Both the position numbers and the translations under genes were made by a program. Of a DNA stretch of 32,293 bases, positions 22,965 through 32,197 are shown piece after piece. The notes below the pieces were generated by a model. The model worked only from the letters and a program-made list of their open reading frames with translations. It had not been told where the DNA came from and did not search any database. The stretch covers positions 1-32,293 of the forward strand of contig CAMBPB010000034.1 in assembly GCA_945869465.1 (NCBI GenBank), written 5' to 3'. The DNA is from Prosthecobacter debontii. Lineage in GTDB: Bacteria > Verrucomicrobiota > Verrucomicrobiia > Verrucomicrobiales > Akkermansiaceae. Each line of letters starts with the position of its first letter. The first letter of the stretch is position 1.

Positions 22965-25403
22965 TCACGCGCTCTTTCCGTCGGCCTTGGGTTTGCGGAT
23001 GGAAGGCGGGGTGGGCGGGGTGGCGGGCACGACGTTTTCGAGTGACTCCGCGGGGATCCAGCCGCGGGTTTTGGTGGCGAAGGAAACGTAAGCCCAGCGA
23101 CCGGTGTGGCGGATCACTTCGCACAGCGATCCGGGTGGGGCGTCGATCACTTCCGGGGAGGTTCGCGAGGCGTCGGCATGGAGAATGGCTTTGTCCCCGA
23201 TGATCACGGCTTGGCGTTGGACGGGAGCGAACTCGGCGTCATTGGGAAAGTACCGCCAGCCGAGACCGCCGAAGGCCGCCAGCAAAGGACCGATGACTAA
23301 CGCGGCCACAGCCGGCATGCGCGCGCGGGCACCGGGACGAGTGGCGGGAAACACCAATGCCCCCAGCACGCAGAGCCAGGCACCCGCCCACAGCAGGCCC
23401 TGCCACGCGGCAAGCGGCAGCCGGGCGAGCGCATATTGGTATTCCGGCCGGTGGACCGTGATGGAGCCGTGTTTGCGTTCGATGAAGCGGAGGTTCTGGC
23501 GGGATTCCTGATGGCTGGGATCGCGGGCGAGCGCCCGGCGGTAATACAGCGCCGCATGGCCCGGCGAACCGGCGCGATAACAGGCGTTGCCGATGTTGTA
23601 GAGCGCGTCGGCCGTGAGATCCTCATAGCGGCCGGCCTTCAGCCAGAGGTGGATCGCCGCATCGTATTTCGCGGAATCGTAGGCCTCCAAAGCCAGGGCG
23701 GCCGGGTCTTCGGCGCGGGCCTGGCCGACGCCGAAACCGAGGGTGGCGGCGAGCAGGCAGCTCATGGCGGCCTTGCGCAGCACTTTGAGGATGGCGTTGC
23801 GGCGCTTCGGTTCCAGCACCGGGCCGCCGGGCTTTTCCTGCAGGAAACAAACGGCATCCCGTTCAGCCAGCACCGCGCGCACCTCTGGCGGCGGGTTTTC
23901 GCCGAGCCAGCGCTCGATGAAATGCCCGGCGGAAAGAAGGAAACCGGTGTCATCGGCACTTTTCAGGCGTTGGATTTGATGGAGTTCCCGGAGGCGGGTT
24001 TGCCAGGCCGGGTCTTTGCGCAAGCGCCAGGCAAAGCGCATCCACAGCGCTCTAACGATCAACCCGAGCGCGATCAAGCCGCCGAGCGCATGACCGAACC
24101 AGCCGGGCAATCGCGAAGCGCCGGGCATGGTGAGCTGAGCCGTGCGCAGGACGCTGAGGATGTCGGTCATGCGCTCCACCGGCATTGCCAGCGCTTGCGG
24201 CGCGGCGGCGGCATCGCCTCTGGGCGCCATGGAAGGTGTCATTTTTAAGAGGATCGGCTCGGTCGTTAGGGTTTTGTAGGTCGCCTCTGCCGGATCGAAG
24301 TAAACCAATCGGAACGACGGCAGCACCGGTTTCACTCCGAGAGGCCGCAGGAATTGGTGGAACACGGTTTTGCCGGAGAGCTCGCGGCGTTCGTCGCCCC
24401 GCTGTTCGGTGGTGGCATCATACAGTTTCCAGCCGGCGGTATCGATCGGTTTGGGCGGGCGCAGCGTGTCGAGATTGCCGCTGCCGCTCACCACCATGTC
24501 CACCGGGATCGGATCTCCCTCCTGTGATTCGGTGAGGGCGGTGCTCACCTCCAGTTTGAAGTTGCCGATGGCGTTTTCGAAGCCGTCCGGCGCGCCTTTG
24601 GGCAGGGGCATCGATTCGAGTTCGAGCTTGGGTACGGCCAGATTCACTTCCTGCTGCACCCGGCGGAGGATGCCTTCCATGACAACCTGGGTGGTGATCA
24701 GGCGGATGGTGGCGGGGCCGATTCCAACGGTGCCGGCGCGCGTGGGGGTGAGGGTGCTCGGATAGGCCACCGACACGTAAGGCATCCCTAGCAGGTTGAT
24801 TTGTCCGCGCATGGAGGACGGCTGGAAGCGCCATGAGGTGACGCCATCGCGTTGGAAGTCTGGGATGCCCCAGTCTTCGATAAACAAGTCGCGCGGCACG
24901 AAAATTTTGATTTCTACCGGGGTGGCTTCGCCGTCGTATGGGCGCGGGTTCATGACGCGGAAGGCACTGGCGTAGCGGAACCGCGTGTTGCCCGCCACGG
25001 CATCCGACCACTGCAATTCGTCCGGATCGAACACCGTGAATTCCAGCGGCTCGGTGCGGGCTTTCAAGCCGCCGACCACCACCTCGAAGGCCGGGATCAC
25101 GTGACGGCCCAGCTCGTAACTGGAGACGAGGTATTCGAAGACATACTCCAGCTTCCGGCCCGGCAGCAGTTTGGTCTGCGCGCCCCGGCCGGTCTGGCGG
25201 ATCTCCATGCCTTCCACGGCCGGGATTTCCGGAAACGCAGTGGGTTGGGTTCCGGACACTGCGATTTCCAGCAGCGTCTGTTCGCCGCGGGCGAGAAACC
25301 GGGTGGACAGGCGGCTGATTGTCTCGGCGCCGCCGTCCGCGGGAAAGAGCAGCCATGCGGTTAGCACGGCCAGGAGACCTTTGAAATGTGTGATTCCGCT
25401 CAT
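22965..25403 (-). CDS. batD: BatD-BatE fusion with SH3-like C-terminus
   Basis: The protein is about 812 aa. The ATG at 25403 lies 4 nt after the batB/C stop. Residues 1-27 form a signal peptide. A BatD-type extracytoplasmic region of beta domains runs to about 430, then a membrane helix (about 434-456) and a cytoplasmic linker. From residue 547 a second signal-like segment begins (MSCLLAATLGFGVGQARA), followed by TPR repeats (DALYNIGNACYRAGSPGHAALYYRRAL), two membrane helices (about 660-717) and a bacterial SH3-like domain (about 728-790, ILHADAS...GRWAYVSF...GWIPAESL). This is BatD joined to BatE, with the BatE signal retained internally. Bat proteins are linked to oxidative-stress tolerance and envelope VWA-MoxR systems; the molecular job is unclear. 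Confidence 0.85.
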   Translation of the reverse strand: MSGITHFKGLLAVLTAWLLFPADGGAETISRLSTRFLARGEQTLLEIAVSGTQPTAFPEIPAVEGMEIRQTGRGAQTKLLPGRKLEYVFEYLVSSYELGRHVIPAFEVVVGGLKARTEPLEFTVFDPDELQWSDAVAGNTRFRYASAFRVMNPRPYDGEATPVEIKIFVPRDLFIEDWGIPDFQRDGVTSWRFQPSSMRGQINLLGMPYVSVAYPSTLTPTRAGTVGIGPATIRLITTQVVMEGILRRVQQEVNLAVPKLELESMPLPKGAPDGFENAIGNFKLEVSTALTESQEGDPIPVDMVVSGSGNLDTLRPPKPIDTAGWKLYDATTEQRGDERRELSGKTVFHQFLRPLGVKPVLPSFRLVYFDPAEATYKTLTTEPILLKMTPSMAPRGDAAAAPQALAMPVERMTDILSVLRTAQLTMPGASRLPGWFGHALGGLIALGLIVRALWMRFAWRLRKDPAWQTRLRELHQIQRLKSADDTGFLLSAGHFIERWLGENPPPEVRAVLAERDAVCFLQEKPGGPVLEPKRRNAILKVLRKAAMSCLLAATLGFGVGQARAEDPAALALEAYDSAKYDAAIHLWLKAGRYEDLTADALYNIGNACYRAGSPGHAALYYRRALARDPSHQESRQNLRFIERKHGSITVHRPEYQYALARLPLAAWQGLLWAGAWLCVLGALVFPATRPGARARMPAVAALVIGPLLAAFGGLGWRYFPNDAEFAPVQRQAVIIGDKAILHADASRTSPEVIDAPPGSLCEVIRHTGRWAYVSFATKTRGWIPAESLENVVPATPPTPPSIRKPKADGKSA

Positions 25404-25407
25404 GATG

Positions 25408-27372
25408 TTACCAGTCTTTCTCGGGGTCCCGGTACTCGCGCCGCCCGGGGGTGAGCGGGCCTTTTTCGAGATCGGCGTTTTCCTTGAGTTTTCGCCGCGC
25501 CCGGTCTGCGGGAGATTCATTGGGATCGCGATCGCCTTTATCGGATTCCTTGTCGTCCTTCTTCTGGCCGCCCTTGTCCTCGGGTTTCTCCTTCGCGTCG
25601 CCGGAGCCGTCCTTTGGTTCCTCGTTTTCACCCTGGCCCTTATTGCCGGGTGGTTTGGGCCCCTTGTCGCCTTCCTCGCCCTCTGGTTTTTCCTTGGGAT
25701 CGCCTTCGCCCGGCTGCGGCTGGCCTTCGCCCGGCTGCGGTTGGGGCATCGATTCCTCGGTCTCCTGTTGGTCCTGCTCCAACAATTGCCGCAGGCGCTT
25801 GAGATAGGTCATGGTTAGACCGCCGTTGTTGCCGGCCGCGGCGGCGGAGGGACTGGCGGCGAGCGAGGAATTGAAGTGCCTCACGGCGTCCGCCCAATTG
25901 GTGATGAGCGCTTCAATCTGGGCATAGCCGCCGGCCTGGCCTTCCTGTTTTGGATCCGTCGTTTCGCGAAGCTTCGCGAGCCGTTCCTTCACCAACCTGT
26001 CGAATCGCTCCAAGTCCGGCACTTGCGCTGGCCCGGCCGGATAGGTCTCGTCGGCCAGACCGCGCCAGCCGAGTTGGAACAACGAGTTGCCCAAGCCGAG
26101 ATGGGCGTTCGCGAGCAGGTCCGAGTCTGCGCTTAGAAGCGCCTGGCTGAACGCCGAGCGCGCCTCCTTGAACTCGCCGCCACGGTAGGCCGCCGTGCCC
26201 TCCCCGAAACGGAATCGCGCCTTGCGATCCCTGATCCGCGAACCTTCCGCGAGTTTTCGATAGGCTGCGAACGCCTGCGGATATTGTTTTCCGACCAGCG
26301 CGTCTTTTGCCGCCGAGACCTCGTCGGCACGGGCGGGGGTGGGAGTTAGAAAAACGCCCGCAGCCAGCGCCGCGGCGTTCACTCCCCGCCAGCGGGTGCC
26401 GGCCAGAACCGATCCTAGCAGAAAAACGATCGCCGGCAGCAACAGCCATTGATAGAACTCGATTGGGATCGTCCGCTCGCGGCCTTCCATCTCGAAGGCG
26501 TCCAGGTCCTTGATGAAGGATTTCACCATTGCCGGGATGTCCATGCCGATCCCGGCCACGGCGTAGCGGCCCTTGGTTTCGGTCGCCAGCTTGCGCATGA
26601 CCTCCGGCTGCAGGCGGCTGATGATCGGCTGCCCGCTGCGATCCACCATCCGGTTGCCGGGGAAATCCGGGTTCGGGACGTAGTCGCCGTCTTCGGTGCC
26701 CAGGCCGATGGCGAGGATGTAAACGCCGGAGCGCTGGGCTTCGGCGATCATTGCGTCGAGATCGCCTTCGTGTTTCTCGCCATCGCTCAGGATGACCAGC
26801 GCGTTGTTCTTCTGGCCGGTCTTCTTGAGCGTTTCGGTGGCCAGATGGATTGCCGAGGCCAGGTCCGAGCCACCGAGCGGAGCCCACGTCTCATCGATCT
26901 GCTCGACGGTCTCGCGGACGGCCTTGTGATCGACTGTTAGGGGTGCATAGACATAGGAGGCGCCCGCGAAGCCGATCAGGCCGACCCGTTCATGAGGCAT
27001 CGATTCGAGCAATTCGTAGATGACGGTTTTTGCCTGGGCGAGGCGGTCGGGCTTGACGTCCTTGACGCGCATGCTGCGCGAGAGATCGAGGGCGACGAGC
27101 AGGTTGCGGCCCAGCGATTTTTCCGTGCGGATGCCGTCGTCGCCTTGTGGACGGGCGAGGGCGGTGACGATGGCGGCGCAGGCGGCGAGCAGGAATAACA
27201 GGGCGAACCAGCGGGGCAGGGGGCTGCCGCGTTTCACCAGCACGCCGCGCAGCCGCGGCGCGACAAACACCGCCCACTGGCTTTTCCGGAAGCGGGCCAT
27301 GAGCACCGCTGCCGCTGCCAGAAGCGGCAGTAGGACGAGCAGGACAAACCAGAGGGGTTGGGCGAATTTCAC
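25408..27372 (-). CDS. batB: BatB-BatC fusion: VWA membrane protein with TPR and disordered tail
   Basis: This 654-aa protein starts at GTG. Two N-terminal membrane helices (about 7-27 and 55-73) precede a von Willebrand A domain with MIDAS D96-L-S-R-S100 and the LSDGEKHEGDL region. A helix at about 312-332 closes the BatB part. The BatC part begins with an internal signal-like stretch (AALAAGVFLTPTPARADE). TPR-type repeats follow (about 355-480) and then a Pro/Glu/Lys/Gly-rich tail (about 545-654), including two QPQPGEG units, likely disordered. The start is 5 nt after batA. The VWA domain probably binds metal and a partner ligand in concert with MoxR. The tail length and composition may vary among relatives. 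Confidence 0.86.
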   Translation of the reverse strand: MKFAQPLWFVLLVLLPLLAAAAVLMARFRKSQWAVFVAPRLRGVLVKRGSPLPRWFALLFLLAACAAIVTALARPQGDDGIRTEKSLGRNLLVALDLSRSMRVKDVKPDRLAQAKTVIYELLESMPHERVGLIGFAGASYVYAPLTVDHKAVRETVEQIDETWAPLGGSDLASAIHLATETLKKTGQKNNALVILSDGEKHEGDLDAMIAEAQRSGVYILAIGLGTEDGDYVPNPDFPGNRMVDRSGQPIISRLQPEVMRKLATETKGRYAVAGIGMDIPAMVKSFIKDLDAFEMEGRERTIPIEFYQWLLLPAIVFLLGSVLAGTRWRGVNAAALAAGVFLTPTPARADEVSAAKDALVGKQYPQAFAAYRKLAEGSRIRDRKARFRFGEGTAAYRGGEFKEARSAFSQALLSADSDLLANAHLGLGNSLFQLGWRGLADETYPAGPAQVPDLERFDRLVKERLAKLRETTDPKQEGQAGGYAQIEALITNWADAVRHFNSSLAASPSAAAAGNNGGLTMTYLKRLRQLLEQDQQETEESMPQPQPGEGQPQPGEGDPKEKPEGEEGDKGPKPPGNKGQGENEEPKDGSGDAKEKPEDKGGQKKDDKESDKGDRDPNESPADRARRKLKENADLEKGPLTPGRREYRDPEKDW

Positions 27373-27377
27373 CGGGA

Positions 27378-28394
27378 TCAGGGAGCAGGAGGCGGATTGA
27401 GGGAGAGCACCGCGGCCGCGGTGAGTGCCGTGAGCAGCGTGACGGCCAGGAACCAGGGAAACAACTCGGTATCTTCGATCACGGTGTAGCTTTGCGCATC
27501 CGTTTTTTCAAGTTGGTCGATGGTGGTGAAGGATTTTTTGAGTGCTTCGACATCCTGCGCCCAATAATGTTCGGCCCCGGTGAGGGAGGCGATTTTTTTC
27601 AGGGTCGGGAGGTCGAATTCCTGATAGGGAAACCGCATGATGCTGCGATCCACCCGGCCCTCCTTGGTGCCGATGGCGATTGTATAGATCTTGATGCCGA
27701 GCGTCTTGGCGTATTCGGCGGCCTCCAGCGGGGAGATTTTGCCGGAGTTGCTGGCACCGTCGGTGATGAGCACGATGATCTTGCTCTTGGCATCCCGGGC
27801 GTCGAGGCGGGTGGCGGCGGCGGACAGGGCGGAGCCGATGGCGGTGCCTTGTTCCTTGATGGTTCCGCGGTCGGACTGGTCGTTCAGGCGCAGTTCGTTG
27901 AGGGCGTTGCGCAGCCACTTGTGGTCGAGGGTGATCGGGCTGGCGTCGCGTGGGCGGCCGGCGAAGGCCACCAGCCCCATCCGGTCGTCGGGCCGGCGGC
28001 GGATGAAGTCATCGACCACCATCTTGGCGACATCGATGCGTTTCACCCGCTCGCCCTCGTCGATGAAGTCGTCGATGTCCATCGAGAGCGAGACATCGAA
28101 GGCGATCATAATGTCGATGCCGCTGGCGGTGCGGCTTTGGTATTCGTTGCGCCAGACGGGGCGGGCCATCGCGAGGATGGCGGTGATCAGGGCCAGCAAA
28201 GCCAGTGGCAGGCCGATGCCGCCTGCGGTGCGGCGGACGCGTTTTCCAAGACTGACCAGCACGGATAGATTGGGAAACACCACGGCGGCCTCCGAACCGC
28301 GGCCGCGGCGCAGCACCAGCACCAGCAAGGCCGGCAGCAGCAACAGCAGCCACCCGATCTGGGCGAAGCGGAAATGTTCGATGAACGAGCTCAT
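27378..28394 (-). CDS. batA: BatA, VWA-domain membrane protein
   Basis: This 338-aa protein has membrane helices near 12-28 and 60-77, a VWA domain with MIDAS D100-V-S-L-S104 and the TDGASNSGKISP loop (about 208-220), and a final helix (about 313-333). The basic and polar spacing fits BatA of the Bat (Bacteroides aerotolerance) operon. The ATG overlaps the upstream DUF4381 stop by 4 nt, and batB follows after 5 nt. It likely forms a complex with BatB and is acted on by the MoxR ATPase. All MIDAS residues are present. Confidence 0.9.
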   Translation of the reverse strand: MSSFIEHFRFAQIGWLLLLLPALLVLVLRRGRGSEAAVVFPNLSVLVSLGKRVRRTAGGIGLPLALLALITAILAMARPVWRNEYQSRTASGIDIMIAFDVSLSMDIDDFIDEGERVKRIDVAKMVVDDFIRRRPDDRMGLVAFAGRPRDASPITLDHKWLRNALNELRLNDQSDRGTIKEQGTAIGSALSAAATRLDARDAKSKIIVLITDGASNSGKISPLEAAEYAKTLGIKIYTIAIGTKEGRVDRSIMRFPYQEFDLPTLKKIASLTGAEHYWAQDVEALKKSFTTIDQLEKTDAQSYTVIEDTELFPWFLAVTLLTALTAAAVLSLNPPPAP

Positions 28395-28900
28395 GCCGCA
28401 AATCCGTGGTGCAGGGTTTCCAGCAGAGCGCGGGATTCCGCGATGACCTCCGCCGGGACCGCGGCGGGTCGTTCGGGGGCGTATTTCAAGGCCGCGAGGC
28501 GCGTGAAGCCGGCTTCGGTGGCGCCGCGGGCTGCGGCGGTGAGCGCTTTCAGGGCATCGTGCCGCGAGACGAATTCCTCGTGGGTTTCAAACAACGCGGG
28601 ATCGCCCGCCGCGTTTGATAGATATTTCCGCAGGATCAGCGAGCATTGCACCGCGGCGTTGCGGGCATCGGCGGTGGTGGCACAGGCCAATCCGGCGACC
28701 GCCTCGATATAGGCCGCCAGGCGCAGCATGGCGGCATCGGCGGGCTTGTCGGGGCGTCTTCTCAGAAACAAAATGAGGATGACCGCCAGCAGGGCGGCGA
28801 TGGCGGCCACGACCAGCCACGGCCACAAGCCGCCCTGGGGCACCAGCGCCTCGGGCGAGGCGGATTCCATCAATTCGAATCCAGTGGTCTTTTCATTCAT
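28391..28900 (-). CDS. DUF4381-like membrane protein of the Bat operon
   Basis: This 169-aa protein has one clear membrane helix (about 25-46, LWPWLVVAAIAALLAVILILFL) and a cytoplasmic helical domain. The layout and position, between DUF58 and batA, match DUF4381 proteins of Bat operons. Its ATG is 5 nt after the DUF58 stop, and its stop overlaps the batA ATG by 4 nt. Function is unknown; it is presumed to be a small subunit or scaffold of the VWA complex. Confidence 0.72.
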   Translation of the reverse strand: MNEKTTGFELMESASPEALVPQGGLWPWLVVAAIAALLAVILILFLRRRPDKPADAAMLRLAAYIEAVAGLACATTADARNAAVQCSLILRKYLSNAAGDPALFETHEEFVSRHDALKALTAAARGATEAGFTRLAALKYAPERPAAVPAEVIAESRALLETLHHGFAA

Positions 28901-28905
28901 CGAGT

Positions 28906-29799
28906 TTAGCGGGCGCGCTTGCGGCTCCGGCGTTTCAGAAGTTGGTGCAAGGCCGCCAGCGTGTCGCCCTGGGTGCCGAGATCGGCGGAATCGATTGCGT
29001 GTTTTTTGAAAAGCGCCGCAACGCCCTCGTGTTGTCTGCGCATGAGTTTTTCGTAACCCATCCGCAGGTTCGGATTGTCGGTGTTGACCTGGGTTTCAAA
29101 ACCGGTTTCGGGATCGACCATGACGACTGTTCCGCCCTTCGGCAGTTTGGCTTCGAGCGGATCCATCACGCGCAGGGCCACGGTTTCATGCTTGCGGGCG
29201 AGCTTGCCGAGCGGGCCCTCCAGAGGGTCAGAGAAAAAGTCGGAGATGAGAAACACCAGCGATTTGCGGCGCAAGGTACGGACGAGGAAATCGCAGGCAC
29301 CGGCCACCGAGGTGCCGGGTTTGGCGGGTTTGGCGACAAGAATCTCGCGAATCATGCGCAGCAGGTGGCGGTTGCCTTTTTCCGCCGGGATGAACAGGAT
29401 CGGCTCGTCGGCGAAGATCACCAGCCCCACCTTGTCCCCGTTGTGCAAGGCGCTGAAACCCAGCACCGCGGCGGTTTCCGCGGCGATCTCGCGTTTGCTC
29501 AGCGAAACGCTGCCATAGTCGGCCGAGCCCGACACATCGACTGCCAGAATCACCGCGAGCTCGCGCTCTTCGCGGAATTTCCTAACATACGGCAGGTTCA
29601 TCCGGGCGGTCACGTTCCAATCGATAAAGCGCACCTCGTCGCCGTGCTGGTATTCGCGGAAGTCGTCAAAATCCAAACCCTGGCCGCGGAAAGATGATAG
29701 ATACTCGCCGGAAAACGACTCGCGCACCAACCGCCGGGCCTTGAGCTCCAGCTTGCGCACCCGCGCCATCATTTCCTCGATCTGTTCGTCGGTTAGCAT
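28906..29799 (-). CDS. DUF58 domain protein (VWA-like) of the MoxR-Bat operon
   Basis: This 297-aa protein has the DUF58 signature GLDFDDFREYQHGDEV followed by RFIDWNVTAR (residues 41-66). A VWA-like fold with D88-V-S-G-S92 and the LISDFFSD motif follows. DUF58 proteins are nearly always next to MoxR ATPases and are soluble partners of the Bat VWA proteins. It has no membrane helix. It lies 108 nt after moxR and 5 nt before the DUF4381 gene, so transcription from moxR through bat is likely. The C-terminus is basic (LLKRRSRKRAR). Confidence 0.9.
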   Translation of the reverse strand: MLTDEQIEEMMARVRKLELKARRLVRESFSGEYLSSFRGQGLDFDDFREYQHGDEVRFIDWNVTARMNLPYVRKFREERELAVILAVDVSGSADYGSVSLSKREIAAETAAVLGFSALHNGDKVGLVIFADEPILFIPAEKGNRHLLRMIREILVAKPAKPGTSVAGACDFLVRTLRRKSLVFLISDFFSDPLEGPLGKLARKHETVALRVMDPLEAKLPKGGTVVMVDPETGFETQVNTDNPNLRMGYEKLMRRQHEGVAALFKKHAIDSADLGTQGDTLAALHQLLKRRSRKRAR

Positions 29800-29820
29800 G
29801 GGAACAAAGCTCTAGGCATT

Positions 29821-29925
29821 AAGCATGAAATTCGCAACGGAGAAGAGGTCACAGGGAAAGCGATGGGTGGTCTCCAAGTCTTCGTTTCGAATTTAGGATT
29901 TCATGCTTCAAGGTACCGGTACCTT
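29821..29925. repeat. Inverted repeat and palindrome in the moxR-DUF58 junction
   Basis: AAGCATGAAAT (29821-29831) pairs perfectly with ATTTCATGCTT (29898-29908), with 66 nt between. Next to it AAGGTACCGGTACCTT is a perfect 16-bp palindrome (29910-29925) covering the last codons of moxR. Read on the minus strand these follow moxR and could form nested hairpins that attenuate transcription into DUF58 and bat. No T-run typical of an intrinsic terminator is obvious. Confidence 0.45.
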
Positions 29926-30891
29926 GTTCATGATGCGCTCGATGATGGAATCGGTGGTCATCTCCTCGGCTTCGGCTTCGTAGGTGAGCAGGATGCGGTG
30001 ACGCAGCACATCGAGGGCGATGTCCTTCACGTCCTGCGGGGTGACGAACGCGCGGCCATCCATGAAGGCCAGCGCCCGCGCGGTGAGCGCCAGATTGATG
30101 GTGCCGCGCGGCGATGCTCCGGCGCGGACGAGGTTCTTGAGCGGCGCGTCCACCAGGCCGGGGAAACGCGTCGTGTAAATGATTTGCACGATGTATTTGC
30201 GGATCGCGGGATCAATGTAAACCGAGTTGACGAGCTCGCGCGAGGCGGCCACCTGCTCCGGAGTGGCGACGTGTTGCGTGCGGTAGGGCGGGGTGGAGGT
30301 GGCCATCCGGTCGAGAATGAGCAACTCCTCCTCCTTGGTCGGGTAGCCGACGGTGACCTTGAGCAGGAAACGGTCGAGCTGGGCCTCGGGAAGTTGATAG
30401 GTGCCTTCCTGGTCGATCGGGTTCTGGGTGGCCAGCACGAGGAACGGCTCGGGCAGCGGATAGGAGTGATCGCCGAGCGTGACCTGACGCTCCTGCATCG
30501 CCTCCAGCAGGGCAGACTGCACTTTCGCGGGAGCCCGGTTGATTTCGTCGGCGAGAATCAGGTTGTTGAAAATCGGGCCGAGTTTGGGCGCGAATTTCGT
30601 GTCCTGCGGGTGATAGACCATGGTGCCGACCAGGTCCGCGGGCAGCAGGTCGGGGGTGAACTGGAAGCGCGCGAACGAGGCGGCCAGCGAGCCCGATAGC
30701 GCTTTCACGGCCAGGGTTTTCGCCAGCCCGGGCACCCCTTCGAGCAGGATGTGACCGTTGCACAGCAGGCCGATCAGCAGTCGGTCCACCAAGCGTTCCT
30801 GGCCCACCAGGACCCGTCCCATTTCGTCCTTCACCGCTTGAATCCAGCCACTGGATTCTGCGATCCGCTCTTGTAAGTTTTCCATGGTCAT
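29908..30891 (-). CDS. moxR: MoxR-type AAA+ ATPase
   Basis: This protein of about 327 aa starts MTMENLQERI. Walker A is GVPGLAKT (residues 52-59), Walker B is LILADEINRAP near 110-120, and sensor 1 is ATQNPIDQEGTYQLPEAQLDRF. MoxR ATPases act as chaperones for VWA proteins, here DUF58, BatA and BatB. I chose the ATG at 30891; the next ATG at 30885 is also possible. A longer upstream reading frame exists but looks non-coding. It is the first gene of the bat operon, and a palindrome lies at its end. No strong ribosome binding site is visible upstream. Confidence 0.92.
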   Translation of the reverse strand: MTMENLQERIAESSGWIQAVKDEMGRVLVGQERLVDRLLIGLLCNGHILLEGVPGLAKTLAVKALSGSLAASFARFQFTPDLLPADLVGTMVYHPQDTKFAPKLGPIFNNLILADEINRAPAKVQSALLEAMQERQVTLGDHSYPLPEPFLVLATQNPIDQEGTYQLPEAQLDRFLLKVTVGYPTKEEELLILDRMATSTPPYRTQHVATPEQVAASRELVNSVYIDPAIRKYIVQIIYTTRFPGLVDAPLKNLVRAGASPRGTINLALTARALAFMDGRAFVTPQDVKDIALDVLRHRILLTYEAEAEEMTTDSIIERIMNKVPVP

Positions 30892-31200
30892 TGATGTGCT
30901 GGGGGGATTCTTGGCATCTTGCCACGATCGTGCAACCCGCAAAGCGGAGCCATCCTCGTCTTTTGCCAGAAAAAATGTCGGTTTGCGCCTGCCCCGCGTT
31001 GCAGCGGGGGGGACGCGCCGCCGGGCACCCGCGTGAGGGGTTAAATCCCAAATGGATGTCGTTCGGCTTGCCCAAATTCTGATTGGGTGATTTTGGGTGG
31101 ATTGCCGGGTTGAATTCGCAGCGCCCGGGTGCCTGATTCGTGTCCCTGCGCGGCGTGCCCGCGGAAGCAAGGCCCGCCTGGGGATCACGGATTTGAGGAT
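30892..31200. other. Intergenic region upstream of moxR
   Basis: I see no gene in these 309 nt. It should contain the moxR promoter. A GC-rich hairpin CCCCGC-GTTGCA-GCGGGG lies at 30992-31009, and shorter inverted pieces (GGCACCCG near 31023 with CGGGTGCC near 31126) occur further right. The chromosomal side appears to end near here, since mobile remnants begin to the right. Confidence 0.4.
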
Positions 31201-31389
31201 GTGACGAATCCAACGGTATCCACATCCTGCCAGATGGCCAACTGCAAGAACCACGGCTTGGATCCGGAGATGTATCTGACCGAGGTCATCAAGCGCTTGC
31301 CGCACCATGCGACCGTCGAGCAAGCCGCGGAGCTGACCCCGGCCCGCTTCGCCGTCGCCCTCCGAGCTCAGGCGCAGGAAGTCGCCTAA
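31201..31389 (+). pseudogene. IS66-family transposase C-terminal remnant
   Basis: The frame ending at 31389 reads MANCKNHGLDPEMYLTEV followed by IKRLPHHATVEQAAELTPAR, the C-terminal tail of IS66-type TnpC transposases (pattern ANCxxHGxDPxxYLTxVxxRLP). Only the last 50 or so residues are present. The catalytic DDE domain and the accessory genes are absent, and the upstream part of the frame is unrelated. No clear terminal inverted repeat was identified nearby. Confidence 0.62.
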
Positions 31390-31540
31390 CAATCGTCCCG
31401 CCGGTGCCGCAGCCGGGGGATGAATTTAGGATGCTTACCGTGACAGCACGCAGCGGGGCGATTGGTGGTGCGGAGCGACGATCTTCCGAGAGGGAGTTTT
31501 GCTAGTGAAATAGAAGCTGGCTAATCTAACGTGTTAATTC

Positions 31541-32197
31541 GTGTGCTCTGACCCTATTCACGGCTACCTTCACCCCGACCGCAAGACGGCTGCCGAACAA
31601 AGCGAGTCGTTCAAGGAACCGGAAACCGAGATCGAGATCTTCACCCCCGAAGAAATGGAGCGTCTCCTGCTCACTGCCCACGCCCGCATCCTGCCGCTCA
31701 TCGCCATTGGTGGATTCGCCGGCATCCGATCAGCCGAGGTATGTCGCCTCAACTGGCAAGACATCAAGTGGGATCGCGGCCACATCGAGATCGCAGGCAA
31801 GAAAGCAAAGACAGCAGCGCGGCGACTCGTTCCGCTATCGGACAACCTGAAAGCATGGCTTGCCCCCTGGCGCGGCGAGACCGGCAAGATCATCTCCATC
31901 ACCGACTACTCAGGCGCTCTGAGCGATACTGCCGTGAAAGCCAAGATTCCCGGCGGATGGCGTCAGAATGCCCTCAGACACTCATATATCAGCTATCGGG
32001 TGGCTGAGACCGGCGACGTGGCACGGACCTCTCTGGAGGCTGGTAACTCCCCGAAAATGATCTTCCGCCACTTCCGCACCATCGCCACCAGCGACATGAC
32101 GCCGACTGCCAGGCCCACGCAGAGCGACGACACACGCAGGTGCCATCCCGCGGACACAAGTTCGCGAGATACGCCGACGACTTCATCGTGCTGGTGA
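31541..32197 (+). pseudogene. Truncated tyrosine recombinase (integrase)
   Basis: The segment EIFTPEEMERLLLTAHARIL begins the catalytic domain. Active-site Arg is in GIRSAEVCRL, Lys probably in the KKAKTAARR hairpin, and box II HxxR appears as LRHSYISYR. The position expected for the catalytic Tyr (RHYREL in relatives) reads RHFRTI, that is Phe178, and sequence after about 32,080 no longer matches. The N-terminal core-binding domain is missing because an in-frame TAA lies just upstream at 31535. It is therefore a dead integrase fragment. The frame runs on to 32197 through unrelated sequence and overlaps a reverse transcriptase fragment in another frame. Confidence 0.72.

Noticed and set aside
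30892..31392. N-terminal extension of MoxR to 31392
   Set aside because: The upstream in-frame sequence is Arg/Pro-rich without protein-like pattern and runs antisense to an IS66 remnant; family similarity starts at MENLQERI.
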